From: Acinetobacter dispersus
Lineage (GTDB): Bacteria > Pseudomonadota > Gammaproteobacteria > Pseudomonadales > Moraxellaceae
Assembly: GCF_009884975.1 (NCBI RefSeq)
Contig: NZ_CP041970.1
Span: 2,604,001 to 2,668,000, forward strand
Direction of reading: 5' to 3'
DNA length: 64,000 nt
Both the position numbers and the translations under genes were made by a program. This document shows positions 52,780-62,386 of the stretch, piece by piece. The notes below the pieces were generated by a model, which was given only the letters and a program-made list of their open reading frames with translations, was not told the DNA's origin and did not search any database. The stretch's first letter is position 1, and each line of letters starts with the position of its first letter.

Positions 52780-53124
52780 TTAGAAATTAATCGACAATTG
52801 CACCGATAAATAAGCCACAAGACTCGACAGAAACAGCATCGGAATATATCGGTAGGCTTTAAATACAAGCTGCTCATATTTAGAAATCAGCTCCCGATTA
52901 TCCCAGACACTGGTTTTTAAGGCACTTAAAAAACACAATACAAACCATGCACTCAACATACTCAGTGCAAAAAAGCCGATCATGATTTGACTGCTTCCTT
53001 CCGAAGCTTGCCACAATGTTAAAGCGCCTTCACTAAAAGGCAATAAAGTTAAAATGAGCAATACAGATTTAAGCATTGCCCAATGAAACTGATTCAGTTC
53101 ATCCAACATAAAGAATGCTTTCAT
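52780..53124 (-). CDS. Small hypothetical membrane protein
   Basis: The start at 53124 (MKAFFMLDELNQFHW) has GGAG seven bases upstream and gives 114 residues; the frame open to 53172 has no such site. Three hydrophobic segments are visible: LKSVLLILTLLPF, IMIGFFALSMLSAWFVLCFL and IPMLFLSSLVAYLSVQL. I do not recognise a family. It is separated from gspG by an AT-rich gap with a perfect inverted repeat. Confidence 0.65.
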   Translation of the reverse strand: MKAFFMLDELNQFHWAMLKSVLLILTLLPFSEGALTLWQASEGSSQIMIGFFALSMLSAWFVLCFLSALKTSVWDNRELISKYEQLVFKAYRYIPMLFLSSLVAYLSVQLSINF

Positions 53125-53331
53125 CTGATTTCTCCACATCTTATTTTTCAATGGCTTGAATTTATTATGCAAAGCTTTGATCTAAAGAAATAGTCTATTT
53201 TTCTGCATAATTTCTTTTTATTGTAACTATCAAATATGGGAATAATTCTTATTATAACTCTCACATATTCAATATTTTATTCATTTTATATTTTTCAAAC
53301 AGTTATGTTATTTTATTGAATTAAGAAACAT

Positions 53332-53375
53332 TATCACTTCACTCTCTATTTATTTAATTCAAAAGTGAAGTGATA
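53332..53375. repeat. 12-bp perfect inverted repeat downstream of gspG
   Basis: TATCACTTCACT (53332-53343) and AGTGAAGTGATA (53364-53375) are exact inverse copies around 20 nt. On the minus strand it lies 13 bp after the gspG stop, so it probably ends the gspF-gspG transcript, though the T-run is weak. Confidence 0.55.
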
Positions 53376-53387
53376 TTTTATTCTACA

Positions 53388-53957
53388 TTATGGCTGATAA
53401 TAAATATCCGCATCATTTCCTTCGCCACCTTCTTTACCATCCGCGCCAAACGAATATAAATCAAATGAACGACCTTCACGGCCTGGAATTACATACTGTA
53501 AATCATTTTCCCAACTGTCTTTTGGATAGCCACCTTTGACATAACCACCCGGTAACCAATTCTTTGCAGAAGCAGGTTGATTCACCAATGCATCTAAGCC
53601 GCCATCTTGCATCGATGGGTAACGACCATTATCTAATTTATATTGATCTAAAGCACCCGCGACACCTTTTAAGGTAATACTGGTTGTATCGACTTTGGCT
53701 TTTTCACCGCGACCCATTACGTTTGGAACGATCAATGCTGCCAAAACACCAAGAATTACAATAACAACCATCACTTCAATGAGTGTAAATCCTGAGACCC
53801 GATTAAACCGAGCAGCGCTCGGTCGGGTCGTAAGACGAGAAGCTATGCTTCGAGTGGCAGGATTAAGATTATACTCGGACTCTGAGTTGCAAGATTCTGC
53901 AACAGGAGAAGCATTCAAGCTACGTCCAACATTTTGTTTATCCATTGAATTATTCAT
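53388..53957 (-). CDS. gspG: Type II secretion major pseudopilin GspG with long leader
   Basis: GspG is the major pseudopilin of the T2SS. The core GFTLIEVMVVIVILGVLAA with Gly(-1), Phe(+1) and Glu(+5) is the prepilin peptidase site and hydrophobic helix, and the C-terminal part (KGGYPKDSWENDLQY, SFGADGKEGGEGNDADI) is typical. The start at 53957 is preferred (AAGAG six bases upstream) over ATG 53963. The leader before the cleavage site is about 57 residues, while family leaders are usually under 15. This extension corresponds to a block of palindromes in the DNA (53796-53903). No ATG, GTG or TTG codon gives a short leader. Gene order gspF-gspG with an 18-23 bp gap suggests an operon. Confidence 0.9.
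   Translation of the reverse strand: MNNSMDKQNVGRSLNASPVAESCNSESEYNLNPATRSIASRLTTRPSAARFNRVSGFTLIEVMVVIVILGVLAALIVPNVMGRGEKAKVDTTSITLKGVAGALDQYKLDNGRYPSMQDGGLDALVNQPASAKNWLPGGYVKGGYPKDSWENDLQYVIPGREGRSFDLYSFGADGKEGGEGNDADIYYQP
53796..53903. repeat. Palindrome cluster embedded in frame in the gspG leader
   Basis: Four palindromes are packed in 108 bp (36 codons): GACCCGA-TTAAA-CCGAGC-AGC-GCTCGG-TCGGGTC (53796-53829, a two-step hairpin), GAAGC-TAT-GCTTC (53839-53851), ACTC...GAGT (53873-53887) and GTTGCA-agattc-TGCAAC (53886-53903). GC is higher than in the flanking gspG sequence. The remaining leader MDKQNVGR before it and GFTLIE after it would make a normal short leader if the block were removed. 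This looks like an inserted palindromic element. No second copy is seen in the window. Confidence 0.55.
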
Positions 53958-53980
53958 ATTCATCTCTTACATGTCACTCA

Positions 53981-55186
53981 TTAGATCATATTGTTCATAT
54001 TAATAATTGGCAACATTACCGCAATCACAATCACCAATACAATTGCTGCCATAAAAATCAGCATCAAGGGTTCGAGTAACGCCAGTAAAGTTGAAATAAA
54101 GGTGGTCACCTCACGATCTTGCATGGTCGATGCACGATCCAACATCCGATCCAATTCACCCGACGCCTCACCACTTCGAATCATTTGTACCATCATTGGC
54201 GGAAAATAACCGCAACGCTCCAATTGCGTTGCCAAATTACCACCTTCTGTTACACGCTCCATCGCCACTTCGATCGCATCACGAATCACCCAGTTATTAC
54301 TGACTTCAGCACCAATCCGTAGGGCCTCAACCAAAGGCACACCTGAACGGGTCAAAATCGATAAGGTACTGGCAAAACGTGCAGCATTTATACCACGCGA
54401 AAGTTTACCAAATAGTGGCAATCTGAGCGTTAATCGGTCAAATGCATAATGCCCTGCATTGGTTCTTAAAAAACGGGTAAATACAATAATGGCAATAAAG
54501 GCAAGAATGAGCATGCCAATCCAAGTATGCCGAATAAAGGCACTGGCCTTCATCAATGCGACCGTGATCCAAGGCAAGGCTTCTTTACTTTGTTCAAAGG
54601 TTTTGACAATTTCAGGCACAACGTAGGTCATCAAACCCATCACAATCCCGAAAGACATCAGCATCAGCACTATCGGGTAAATCATCGCGCCCTGAATTTT
54701 CTTCTGCATGGCAAAACGATTTTCGGTGTAATCAGACAGCTGATCTAGAATCAAATCAAGATGTCCTGAACGCTCTCCAGCTGCAACCGTTGCAATATAT
54801 AGTTCTGGGAAACGACCTGACTGTTGCATACTTTTTGCCAGTGAATGTCCTTCCAAAACCTTAGACCGTACGGCGATTAATAGGTTTTGCACATGTGATT
54901 TTTCACTTTGTTTACTCACTGCACGCAAAGCTTCTTCCAATGGAATACCAGCAGCAACTAACACAGAAAGCTGGCGGGTCATCAGTGCCAAATCATAAGC
55001 ACTAAAGCTTTTTTTAAACCATGAACGTTGTTGCTGTTTGTCTTTTTGCTCAACGGCATCGACTGCAATTGGTGTCCATGCTTTATCGCGTAACTGTTGT
55101 CGAATTTGACGTGCAGAATCCCCTTCCAGCACACCTTTATGTTGCTTTCCTGAGGCATCAAGAGCGGTAAATTGATAAGCAGGCAT
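53981..55186 (-). CDS. gspF: Type II secretion inner-membrane protein GspF
   Basis: GspF is the polytopic membrane component of the T2SS that contacts the assembly ATPase. The 401-residue protein begins MPAYQFTALDASGKQHKGVLEG, and has two repeats of the T2SSF domain (LMTRQLSVLVAAGIPLEEALRA near 68 and FASTLSILTRSGVPLVEALRI near 270), three transmembrane segments, and a C-terminal EPLMLIFMAAIVLVIVIAVMLPI. It precedes gspG. Other gsp genes are not within this window, in line with the scattered T2SS loci known in Acinetobacter. Confidence 0.95.
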   Translation of the reverse strand: MPAYQFTALDASGKQHKGVLEGDSARQIRQQLRDKAWTPIAVDAVEQKDKQQQRSWFKKSFSAYDLALMTRQLSVLVAAGIPLEEALRAVSKQSEKSHVQNLLIAVRSKVLEGHSLAKSMQQSGRFPELYIATVAAGERSGHLDLILDQLSDYTENRFAMQKKIQGAMIYPIVLMLMSFGIVMGLMTYVVPEIVKTFEQSKEALPWITVALMKASAFIRHTWIGMLILAFIAIIVFTRFLRTNAGHYAFDRLTLRLPLFGKLSRGINAARFASTLSILTRSGVPLVEALRIGAEVSNNWVIRDAIEVAMERVTEGGNLATQLERCGYFPPMMVQMIRSGEASGELDRMLDRASTMQDREVTTFISTLLALLEPLMLIFMAAIVLVIVIAVMLPIINMNNMI

Positions 55187-55366
55187 GGTTCTGTTCTAAT
55201 TGTCCCAAAATAGTTGTTGTTGCTATTGCATCCGTGTTTGCAATGAAATACGTGAGTTTCACAAGAAATTCATCGACATAACACTCCGCACTTTAGCATA
55301 ATTCCATGACATGCAGTCATGCCTTGTATAAGTTGTTTTAGTCAATAACACAACCTAAAGGCTGAA

Positions 55367-57625
55367 GTGTCAATCGCCCCTTATATGAATGAAGCCTATA
55401 TGCCTACCGAAAATTCTAACGCTATTTTGTACCGTATTCGAGTTGCAATACCCGTTTATGTGTATGACACGTTTGACTACACGGTCAGTGCTGAGCAGTA
55501 CGCTCAAGCTCAAATCGGTGCACGTGTCGCGATTTCTTTTGGTCGGCAGAATCTTGTTGGGATCATTATCGAGAAAGTTGATCCTAACGAAGTATTTACA
55601 GGACAATTCAAACTTAAGGCCATCACAGAATTACTTGATCAGGAAACCATTCTAGACCAACAAGTTTTAACTTTGTTGACATGGTCAGCCCAATATTATC
55701 AATTCCCGATTGGCGAGGTGATGCAAAGTGCCCTACCTACCTTATTAAGACAAGGTCGCGCCTTAGATATCCTGTTTCATTTATGGAAGATCACACCGCA
55801 TGAAGACCCAGCCTCCTTATTAAAACGCTCTCAAAAACAATATGATGCTTATCAGGTTTTAAAACTGCATCCACATGGCACTACTGAAAACGTGCTCAAT
55901 CTAAGTGGTGTAGAAACATCAACCCTGAAAGCACTGGAAAAGAAAGGCTTGGTTGAGTGCTGTCTGGAACCGCATGATTTCACCCCAACACCTGTACAAC
56001 TGGCGCAAGTGCCTTTGACACCGAACGAAGATCAAAAGAAAGCAATTCAACAGATTCTCAAAGCACAGCATCAATACCAAGCATTTTTATTGGATGGTTT
56101 GACCGGCAGCGGTAAAACTGAAGTCTATTTGCAAGTCATGTATGAGGTATTAAAACAAGGTAAACAGGTGTTGGTACTGGTGCCTGAAATTGGCCTGACG
56201 CCTCAAACTGTAGCTCGTTTTAAGTCACGTTTTCATTGTGATGTGGCCTTGCTCCATTCAGGCTTAAATGACTCGAAACGCTTACAGGCATGGCAACATG
56301 CGCAAACGGGTAAAGCCTCGATTATTATTGGTACACGCTCTGCAATTTACACCCCGCTTCCTCAGCTTGGTTTAATCATCTTGGATGAGGAGCATGACCT
56401 CTCTTACAAACAGCAAGAAGGTTTCCGCTACCATACCCGTGATGTGGCTTTATATCGTGGTCATTTACAGAACTGCCCTGTCATCCTCGGATCGGCAACA
56501 CCAAGTATCGACAGTTATCATTTAGTGGAGTCAGGCAAATTACATTTGCTTGAACTAAATCAACGTGCGGGCGTGGCTGTACTGCCGAAAATGCATGTGG
56601 TTGATTTAAAAATCGCAAAAAAGAAACACGGACTGAGCCAAACGCTCATCGAACAGATCAAGCATACGTTAGAACGTAAAGAACAAGTGCTGATCTTTTT
56701 AAATCGACGCGGTTATGCGCCGATTCTGATGTGTGAAAGCTGTGGCTGGCAAGCCAACTGCCCACACTGTGATGCGCACTTTACCCTACATTCACAGCCT
56801 TATCATTATTTGCATTGCCATCATTGCGGCACCATCAATCGTCTGCCTGATCATTGTCCTGCATGTCAAAAACAAAGCTTAAAAACCATTGGTGCAGGCA
56901 CAGCAAAACTTGAAGAACACCTACAAGAGTTATTCCCTCACCATGAAGTGATTCGGGTCGATCGTGACAGTACCAGCAAAGTGGGTAGCTGGCAGAAAAT
57001 TTATGATCGCATTCAGCAAAATAAACCCAATATTTTATTGGGCACACAAATGCTGGCCAAAGGTCACCATTTCCCACATGTGACGCTCGTTGCGATTTTA
57101 GATATTGATGCAGGCTTGCTCAGTGTTGACCCACGCGCGCCTGAACGTACCGCACAGCTGATTGTACAAGTTGCTGGTCGTGCTGGTCGAGGCGAGCATA
57201 AAGGCAGTGTCTATTTACAGAGTCTGCGCCCTGATCACCCGATGTTGACCACTTTAATTGAGCATGACTACCGTACTGTCGCCAAACAAATGCTGGCTGA
57301 TCGTAAAATCGCGATGTTACCACCCTATCGTTATGCAGTATTGGTTCGGGTTGAATCTAAAGATCGGGATTATAGTCAGCAATTCTTAGCGGATATTGCA
57401 CAACAATTACGGACAATGGCTGGAGATTTAGTCGACATTTGGGGACCGATTCCCGCACCGATGGAACGTAAAGCAGGCCGTTATCGTGCACATATGGTGA
57501 TTTTGTCTAGCGATCGAGCAAAACTGCATTTTTATTTGCGCCAGTGGTGGCAACACGTCGTACACTTACCTCGCCAGCATCTACTGAGGCTATCGATTGA
57601 TGTTGATCCGCAAGAGTTTAGTTAG
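55367..57625 (+). CDS. priA: Primosomal replication restart helicase
   Basis: PriA reloads the replisome at stalled forks. The 752-residue protein has the DNA-binding N-terminal domain (RVAIPVYVYDTFDYTV), Walker A LDGLTGSGKTEVYLQV (about 244), DEEHDLSYKQQEGFRYHTRD (DEEH box), and paired zinc sites in the stretch with CESCGWQANCPHC and CHHCGTINRLPDHCPAC (about 455-497). The start is GTG at 55367 with AAAGG upstream; ATG at 55385 or 55400 are alternatives. Confidence 0.95.
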   Translation: MSIAPYMNEAYMPTENSNAILYRIRVAIPVYVYDTFDYTVSAEQYAQAQIGARVAISFGRQNLVGIIIEKVDPNEVFTGQFKLKAITELLDQETILDQQVLTLLTWSAQYYQFPIGEVMQSALPTLLRQGRALDILFHLWKITPHEDPASLLKRSQKQYDAYQVLKLHPHGTTENVLNLSGVETSTLKALEKKGLVECCLEPHDFTPTPVQLAQVPLTPNEDQKKAIQQILKAQHQYQAFLLDGLTGSGKTEVYLQVMYEVLKQGKQVLVLVPEIGLTPQTVARFKSRFHCDVALLHSGLNDSKRLQAWQHAQTGKASIIIGTRSAIYTPLPQLGLIILDEEHDLSYKQQEGFRYHTRDVALYRGHLQNCPVILGSATPSIDSYHLVESGKLHLLELNQRAGVAVLPKMHVVDLKIAKKKHGLSQTLIEQIKHTLERKEQVLIFLNRRGYAPILMCESCGWQANCPHCDAHFTLHSQPYHYLHCHHCGTINRLPDHCPACQKQSLKTIGAGTAKLEEHLQELFPHHEVIRVDRDSTSKVGSWQKIYDRIQQNKPNILLGTQMLAKGHHFPHVTLVAILDIDAGLLSVDPRAPERTAQLIVQVAGRAGRGEHKGSVYLQSLRPDHPMLTTLIEHDYRTVAKQMLADRKIAMLPPYRYAVLVRVESKDRDYSQQFLADIAQQLRTMAGDLVDIWGPIPAPMERKAGRYRAHMVILSSDRAKLHFYLRQWWQHVVHLPRQHLLRLSIDVDPQEFS

Positions 57626-57746
57626 AGGCTTAGCCTGAGCGTGTTCAAGTCATCGAACGTTTTCCAACATCATCTTTTCAGATCATATTTTTACAGACGA
57701 CTCATTTGAGTTAGTCTAGACAAAATAGAAAAATTTGAGGCATTCA

Positions 57747-59564
57747 ATGTCTTTTCTGCTACCGATTATTTTATTACTGGCTGCGACTTTAATTTTTGCT
57801 CCATTAGCAAAACGCTATGCCTCCACCACTGTTCTGGGTTATCTGATTGCAGGGCTATTACTTGGCTCCAGTGTTTCGGGCCTGATTGAAGATCCTCAAC
57901 TGATCGAGCAATTGCTACATTTTGGTATGATTGCAGTCATGTTCTTTGTCGGTTTTGCTTTTCGACCACAACAACTTTGGCTCGAGCGTAGAGGCATTCT
58001 AAAAAACAGCGGATTACAACTCCTAATCATTACCCTTGTTCTGATTGGCGCATGTTTTTTACTGTTTAATGATGTGCTAACCAGTCTGATTCTCGGATGT
58101 GCTTTAGCGCTATCCGCAGTTGCTTTACCATTACAACTCCTAGAAAAAAAACAGCAGCTCAATAACAAATTAGGGCAAGCGACTTTAGCAACCTTGCAAT
58201 TTCAAGCCTTTGTTGCCATCGTCTTGATTATGTTATTTCCATTACTCGAAGACACTGCTTCTACACGGCATGGCATTGCCTATTTTGCAGCAATCATCGC
58301 GACATTTTCAGGATTATTCTTAGCCAGCCGTTATTTAGTGCGCCCAGCATTCCGTTTCTTAGCACGGAAAAATAGTATCCATCTCATTCCTGTACTCAGT
58401 TTATTGGTCTTACTTTCTGTCATCCTCATCATGGATATTTTAAATATTCATGTGCTAATTAGTGCATTTCTGGGGGGCTTATTACTGGCAGAGACAGAAT
58501 TTAAAAGTGAAGTTGAACGCATTCTTGAACCCTTTAAAGATGCTGCAACAGGACTATTTTTTCTGGCGATTGGCTTGGGGCTTTCACTGCAACCCCTTAT
58601 CCAAACACCATTATTGATCATCGCATCAATCTTTGGTTTAGTTGTGATCAAGGCTGCTGTTGTTACGGCAATCAGCTATTACCAACAACGCCATGCCAAG
58701 CTCAGCACCCTGTTTGCAATCACCTTGGCGCAAAGCGGCGAACTCAGTTTTATTCTGCTCAAGCTGGCAGAAAGTGAGAACTTGCTGACTAAAGATCTTC
58801 TGCAACCGACCTTACTCATTGTATTTGGTTCAATGCTATTGACCCCACTGCTGTATTGGTTATTTGATTCAAAAGTTTTGCCAAAATTGCAGAAGCAGGT
58901 GGCAGTACAGATTGACGATGTCCCTCAACACCCGATTCTTATTTTGGGCTTTGGCCGTTTTGGACAAGTCATCGCACGGACCTTACACGCACAAGGCAAA
59001 CAATTCAGTGTCATTGATAGCAACCAACCTGACGCTGATTTTATTGAACAATATGGACATCGTTTCTTTGATGCTGATGTCACCCAAGTCGAGAACTTAC
59101 GTGCTGCAGGCATTGAATATTGCAAATTATTGATTGTTGCAATTGATGATGTTGAAGACAGTATGAATCTGGCACGGCATCTACGTTTGAACTATCCAGA
59201 TTTAACCCTGTTTGTACGAGCACGTGACCGCCATCATGCGCATTTACTCAATGATTTAGGCGTACAACATATTTGGCGTGAAACCTATGCCTCATCGTTA
59301 AATATGGCACAACAGGCATTGATTGAAACGGGTCTCTCCGTTGAAGATGCACATATTCAAATTGAGCGCTTTAAACAAGAAGATGAAAAGCTGCTCATGC
59401 AGCAACATTGGTCCCATGATCAACAAGATGTCCTTGAAAACTATCCAAGTGCGATTGCAGAACTTGAGCATTTGTTTGAAAACACAAAAACTTTAAGATC
59501 AGATCGCTTGAGCAATGATCAAAACACACAAAGTGATGCAAATTCACTCAATGAAACATCTTGA
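57747..59564 (+). CDS. KefB/KefC-like CPA2 cation/proton antiporter with TrkA-N domain
   Basis: The ATG at 57747 (MSFLLPIILLLAATLIF), with GAGG seven bases upstream, gives 605 residues. About 12 transmembrane helices cover residues 1-385, including FGMIAVMFFVGFAF and LLAETEFKSEVERILEPFKD. A cytoplasmic RCK/TrkA-N domain follows: ILILGFGRFGQVIARTLHAQGKQFSVID (GxGxxG) with a DAD loop. The layout equals K+/H+ antiporters such as KefC, gated by nucleotide or glutathione adducts. The C-terminal 60 residues are charged and likely disordered. It has a terminator-like hairpin ahead of hslO. Confidence 0.9.
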   Translation: MSFLLPIILLLAATLIFAPLAKRYASTTVLGYLIAGLLLGSSVSGLIEDPQLIEQLLHFGMIAVMFFVGFAFRPQQLWLERRGILKNSGLQLLIITLVLIGACFLLFNDVLTSLILGCALALSAVALPLQLLEKKQQLNNKLGQATLATLQFQAFVAIVLIMLFPLLEDTASTRHGIAYFAAIIATFSGLFLASRYLVRPAFRFLARKNSIHLIPVLSLLVLLSVILIMDILNIHVLISAFLGGLLLAETEFKSEVERILEPFKDAATGLFFLAIGLGLSLQPLIQTPLLIIASIFGLVVIKAAVVTAISYYQQRHAKLSTLFAITLAQSGELSFILLKLAESENLLTKDLLQPTLLIVFGSMLLTPLLYWLFDSKVLPKLQKQVAVQIDDVPQHPILILGFGRFGQVIARTLHAQGKQFSVIDSNQPDADFIEQYGHRFFDADVTQVENLRAAGIEYCKLLIVAIDDVEDSMNLARHLRLNYPDLTLFVRARDRHHAHLLNDLGVQHIWRETYASSLNMAQQALIETGLSVEDAHIQIERFKQEDEKLLMQQHWSHDQQDVLENYPSAIAELEHLFENTKTLRSDRLSNDQNTQSDANSLNETS

Positions 59565-59636
59565 GTTTTGGCAAACTGACACCATTATTGACTGCATAAC
59601 CATGCACCTTTTTATAAAGCCTGAAGTGCTTTACAA

Positions 59637-59657
59637 GGCAAAGCGTTGCTTTGTTTT
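59637..59657 (+). terminator. Terminator-like hairpin before hslO
   Basis: CAAAGC and GCTTTG pair around GTT and are followed by four T, 27 bp before the hslO ATG. It may end the antiporter transcript or attenuate readthrough into hslO. Confidence 0.6.
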
Positions 59658-59683
59658 CCCCTTAGGGGGTACTGGAGAAAAAT

Positions 59684-60559
59684 ATGTCTGATTTACGCCA
59701 ACGCTTTTTTATCGAAGACTGCCCTGTTCGCGGTGAAGTAGTGCATTTAGAAGAAGCGCTTCAAACTATTTTGGCGCAACGTGAATATATGCCTGCAGTA
59801 CAAAGCCTGTTAGGTGAAATGCTCAGTGCAACAGCCTTACTTGCCAGTACACTCAAGATTCGTGGCCGTATTAGCTTACAGATCCAAGCAAATGGAACAT
59901 TTAAATGGGCGATGGCTGAGTGCAACCATTTGGGTGAAGTTCGCGCATTGGCGGATTACGAAGAAGATCCTCGTTTCGTTGAAGGTAGCGACAGTCGTAC
60001 TGTGCTTGCGGCTTTAACCAATCCAGTGCTGTTCATCAACATTGAACCTGAACACGGCGAACGCTATCAAGGGATCGTTCCACTTGATCAACCAACCTTG
60101 GCAGGTTGTTTGACACAGTATTACGATTTGTCTGCACAGATCCCAACCCACATTGTATTGGCAACGAATAACCAACGTTCGGGTGGTCTATTGATTCAGT
60201 TACTTCCTCGTAATGATGAAGAAGAGCAAAAGTTGGTTGATGAAGATCTATGGCCACGTTTAACCATGCTCACTGAAACCCTTAAGCCGGAAGAACTGAC
60301 TGATCTATCAGCAAATGAAATCCTCTATCGTTTGTATAACGAAGAAGAAGTGCGTTTACCTGAAGTTGAGCAGTTAAAGTTTGGTTGTACTTGTTCGAAA
60401 GAACGTTGTGCCAATGCCTTGATCCAAATCGGCGTTACTGCAGTTCATGAAACTTTAGAAGCGCAAAACCCGATCCAAATGGATTGTCAGTTCTGTAATA
60501 CACGTTATGAATTTACCGCAGAAGAAGCTTTAGGTTTGTTCGGTGAACATTTAAGTTAA
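59684..60559 (+). CDS. hslO: Redox-regulated chaperone Hsp33
   Basis: Hsp33 is a holdase activated by oxidative stress through loss of zinc and disulfide formation. The 291-residue protein carries the switch cysteines GCTCSKERC (about 233-241) and MDCQFCNTRYEF (CxxC, about 266-274), plus the N-terminal FFIEDCPVRGEVVHLEEAL and GQVTALADYEED-like region VRALADYEEDPRF. TGGAG sits six bases before the ATG. A strong terminator follows. Confidence 0.95.
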   Translation: MSDLRQRFFIEDCPVRGEVVHLEEALQTILAQREYMPAVQSLLGEMLSATALLASTLKIRGRISLQIQANGTFKWAMAECNHLGEVRALADYEEDPRFVEGSDSRTVLAALTNPVLFINIEPEHGERYQGIVPLDQPTLAGCLTQYYDLSAQIPTHIVLATNNQRSGGLLIQLLPRNDEEEQKLVDEDLWPRLTMLTETLKPEELTDLSANEILYRLYNEEEVRLPEVEQLKFGCTCSKERCANALIQIGVTAVHETLEAQNPIQMDCQFCNTRYEFTAEEALGLFGEHLS

Positions 60560-60580
60560 TTGACTAAATGTTAAAAATAA

Positions 60581-60608
60581 AAAAAGACGGGCTTCCGTCT
60601 TTTTTTAT
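60581..60608 (+). terminator. Terminator after hslO
   Basis: AAAGACGG and CCGTCTTT pair around GCTT with a T-run after. Confidence 0.9.
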
Positions 60609-60677
60609 TTTGTATTAAGGTCTATGCGATAAAACAATTTGCAAATCTCCCAATAACATAGACCTAAAATTTGCCTT

Positions 60678-61289
60678 ATGAATTACTTCGAATACTTGCT
60701 GTTTATCATCAGTGTGGTTGTACTGATTGCCACGCCTGGCCCTGTGATGATTTTGGTGGCCAGTGCTGGCCTTAAGGGTGGCTATAAAAAAGCATTAGAG
60801 ACAATTTTTGGAACCAACTTCGCCTCTTTAATCCTGATTTTTATTTCCGTACTCATTCTCAAGGGTTTTCTCACCATTGATGAAAACTACCTAAAAGCCA
60901 TTCGCATATTAGGTTGCCTTTATATTGCCTATCTGGGTTATAGCATTATTAAAGAAGTGCTTCAGGCAGCACATCCAACTACCATCCAAACTGTGTCAGC
61001 ACAAAGTGGCGGCTTTAAAAAAGGCTTTCTCGTGGGAATTTCCAATCCGAAAGATATTATTTTCTTTTCGGCTTTTTTCCCGCAGTTTATTAACATCTCA
61101 TCGAATATCAATTTCAGTTTAAGCCTACTCACAGTAACGTGGATTATTTTGGATTTCCTCACGTTGTCGTTGGTCTATCTGTTTTTCCGTAGCCTATCTC
61201 AAAGCAGCATCTATCCGAAGATTCTGGGACTATGTGGTGTTTTACTGGTCTTGATCGCGCTCTATGGACTGGTCGATACCTTTATTTAA
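60678..61289 (+). CDS. LysE-family exporter
   Basis: The 203-residue membrane protein has six hydrophobic segments, VLIATPGPVMILVASAGLKGGY near the N-terminus (TPGP motif) and GFKKGFLVGISNPKDIIFFSAFFPQF in the middle (NPK motif). LysE/RhtB proteins export amino acids or related metabolites. Substrate not readable from sequence. It is monocistronic as far as can be seen. Confidence 0.9.
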   Translation: MNYFEYLLFIISVVVLIATPGPVMILVASAGLKGGYKKALETIFGTNFASLILIFISVLILKGFLTIDENYLKAIRILGCLYIAYLGYSIIKEVLQAAHPTTIQTVSAQSGGFKKGFLVGISNPKDIIFFSAFFPQFINISSNINFSLSLLTVTWIILDFLTLSLVYLFFRSLSQSSIYPKILGLCGVLLVLIALYGLVDTFI

Positions 61290-61430
61290 AATCGACATCA
61301 AGTCCACATTAAAAACCTTAACGATGTAGTTTTTAGCCAAACAGAACAAGTCTTATACAATCGAATCCATTGAAATCTCTTGGATTCGTTTCATAATAAA
61401 ATAAACACATCATTATATTTATTATAGATC

Positions 61431-62375
61431 ATGGCAAAAAATTATTATGAAGAGCTGGGTGTTTCAAGAGATGCCTCAGCAGATGAAATCAAAAAAGCCT
61501 ATCGAAAACTGGCGCGTAAATATCATCCTGACATTAGCAAAGAAGCCGATGCTGAAGCCAAAATGCAGGCAATTAATGTCGCCTATGACACTTTGAGTGA
61601 CAGTACTAAAAAAGCTGAATATGACCAGATGCTGGATCATCCACAAGGTTTCTCTAATTTTGGACAAGGCAATCAAAGTGGTTTTGACGGTTCACAGTTC
61701 TATCGCCAAAGTTCAGGCGATGGTGCTGACTTTAGTGGATTTGAGGACTTATTTGGCCGTTTTGGTTCTGGCTTTGGTGGAGGTCAGCAACGCTCTCAGC
61801 GTCAACAACGTAGCTATCGTGGTGAAGACCAGCACGCCAGCATTCAAGTTGATTTAGATATTGCCTATCACGGTTCAACCCAACAAATTACCCTACAGAT
61901 TCCGACTTATAACGTTTATGGTGAACCTGAGGTACAACGTAAAACCTTAGAGGTTAAAATTCCAAAAGGAATGAAGGAAGGTCAACAAATTCGCTTAAAT
62001 GGTCAAGGTCAGAGCGGTGTTAATGGCGGCGAAAATGGTGATCTATACATTGAGATCCAATACAAAGATAGCGACCGAATCCGTGTTGAAGGTGCTGATG
62101 TTTACCAAACCATTGATGTCAGTCCTTGGGAAGCAGGTTTAGGACAAAGTGTTGAGGTTCGCACTCCTGCTGGACAACTCAAAGTCAACTTACCTAAAAA
62201 TGCTAAAAATGGGCAGCAGCTTCGTTTAAAAGATAAAGGGATTCCAAGCAAGACTGCAGGAAACTTATACCTGATTATTAATATTGTTTTACCGCCAGCG
62301 CACAGTGAGCAAGAGCAGCAGGCTTATCAACAGTTTGCCGATGCCTTTGCTGCATTCCAACCACGTGCCTCATAA
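61431..62375 (+). CDS. cbpA: Curved-DNA-binding protein / DnaJ-class co-chaperone
   Basis: CbpA is a co-chaperone of DnaK that also binds curved DNA. The 314-residue protein has an N-terminal J domain (YYEELGVSRDASADEIKKAY, KYHPDIS with HPD), a Gly/Phe/Gln-rich linker (FGRFGSGFGGGQQRSQRQQ), and the DnaJ C-terminal domains (PKGMKEGQQIRLNGQGQSG and PKNAKNGQQLRLKDKGIP). It lacks the zinc-finger of DnaJ, as expected for CbpA. CbpM follows 11 bp downstream. Confidence 0.94.
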   Translation: MAKNYYEELGVSRDASADEIKKAYRKLARKYHPDISKEADAEAKMQAINVAYDTLSDSTKKAEYDQMLDHPQGFSNFGQGNQSGFDGSQFYRQSSGDGADFSGFEDLFGRFGSGFGGGQQRSQRQQRSYRGEDQHASIQVDLDIAYHGSTQQITLQIPTYNVYGEPEVQRKTLEVKIPKGMKEGQQIRLNGQGQSGVNGGENGDLYIEIQYKDSDRIRVEGADVYQTIDVSPWEAGLGQSVEVRTPAGQLKVNLPKNAKNGQQLRLKDKGIPSKTAGNLYLIINIVLPPAHSEQEQQAYQQFADAFAAFQPRAS

Positions 62376-62386
62376 GGAGTAAGATC

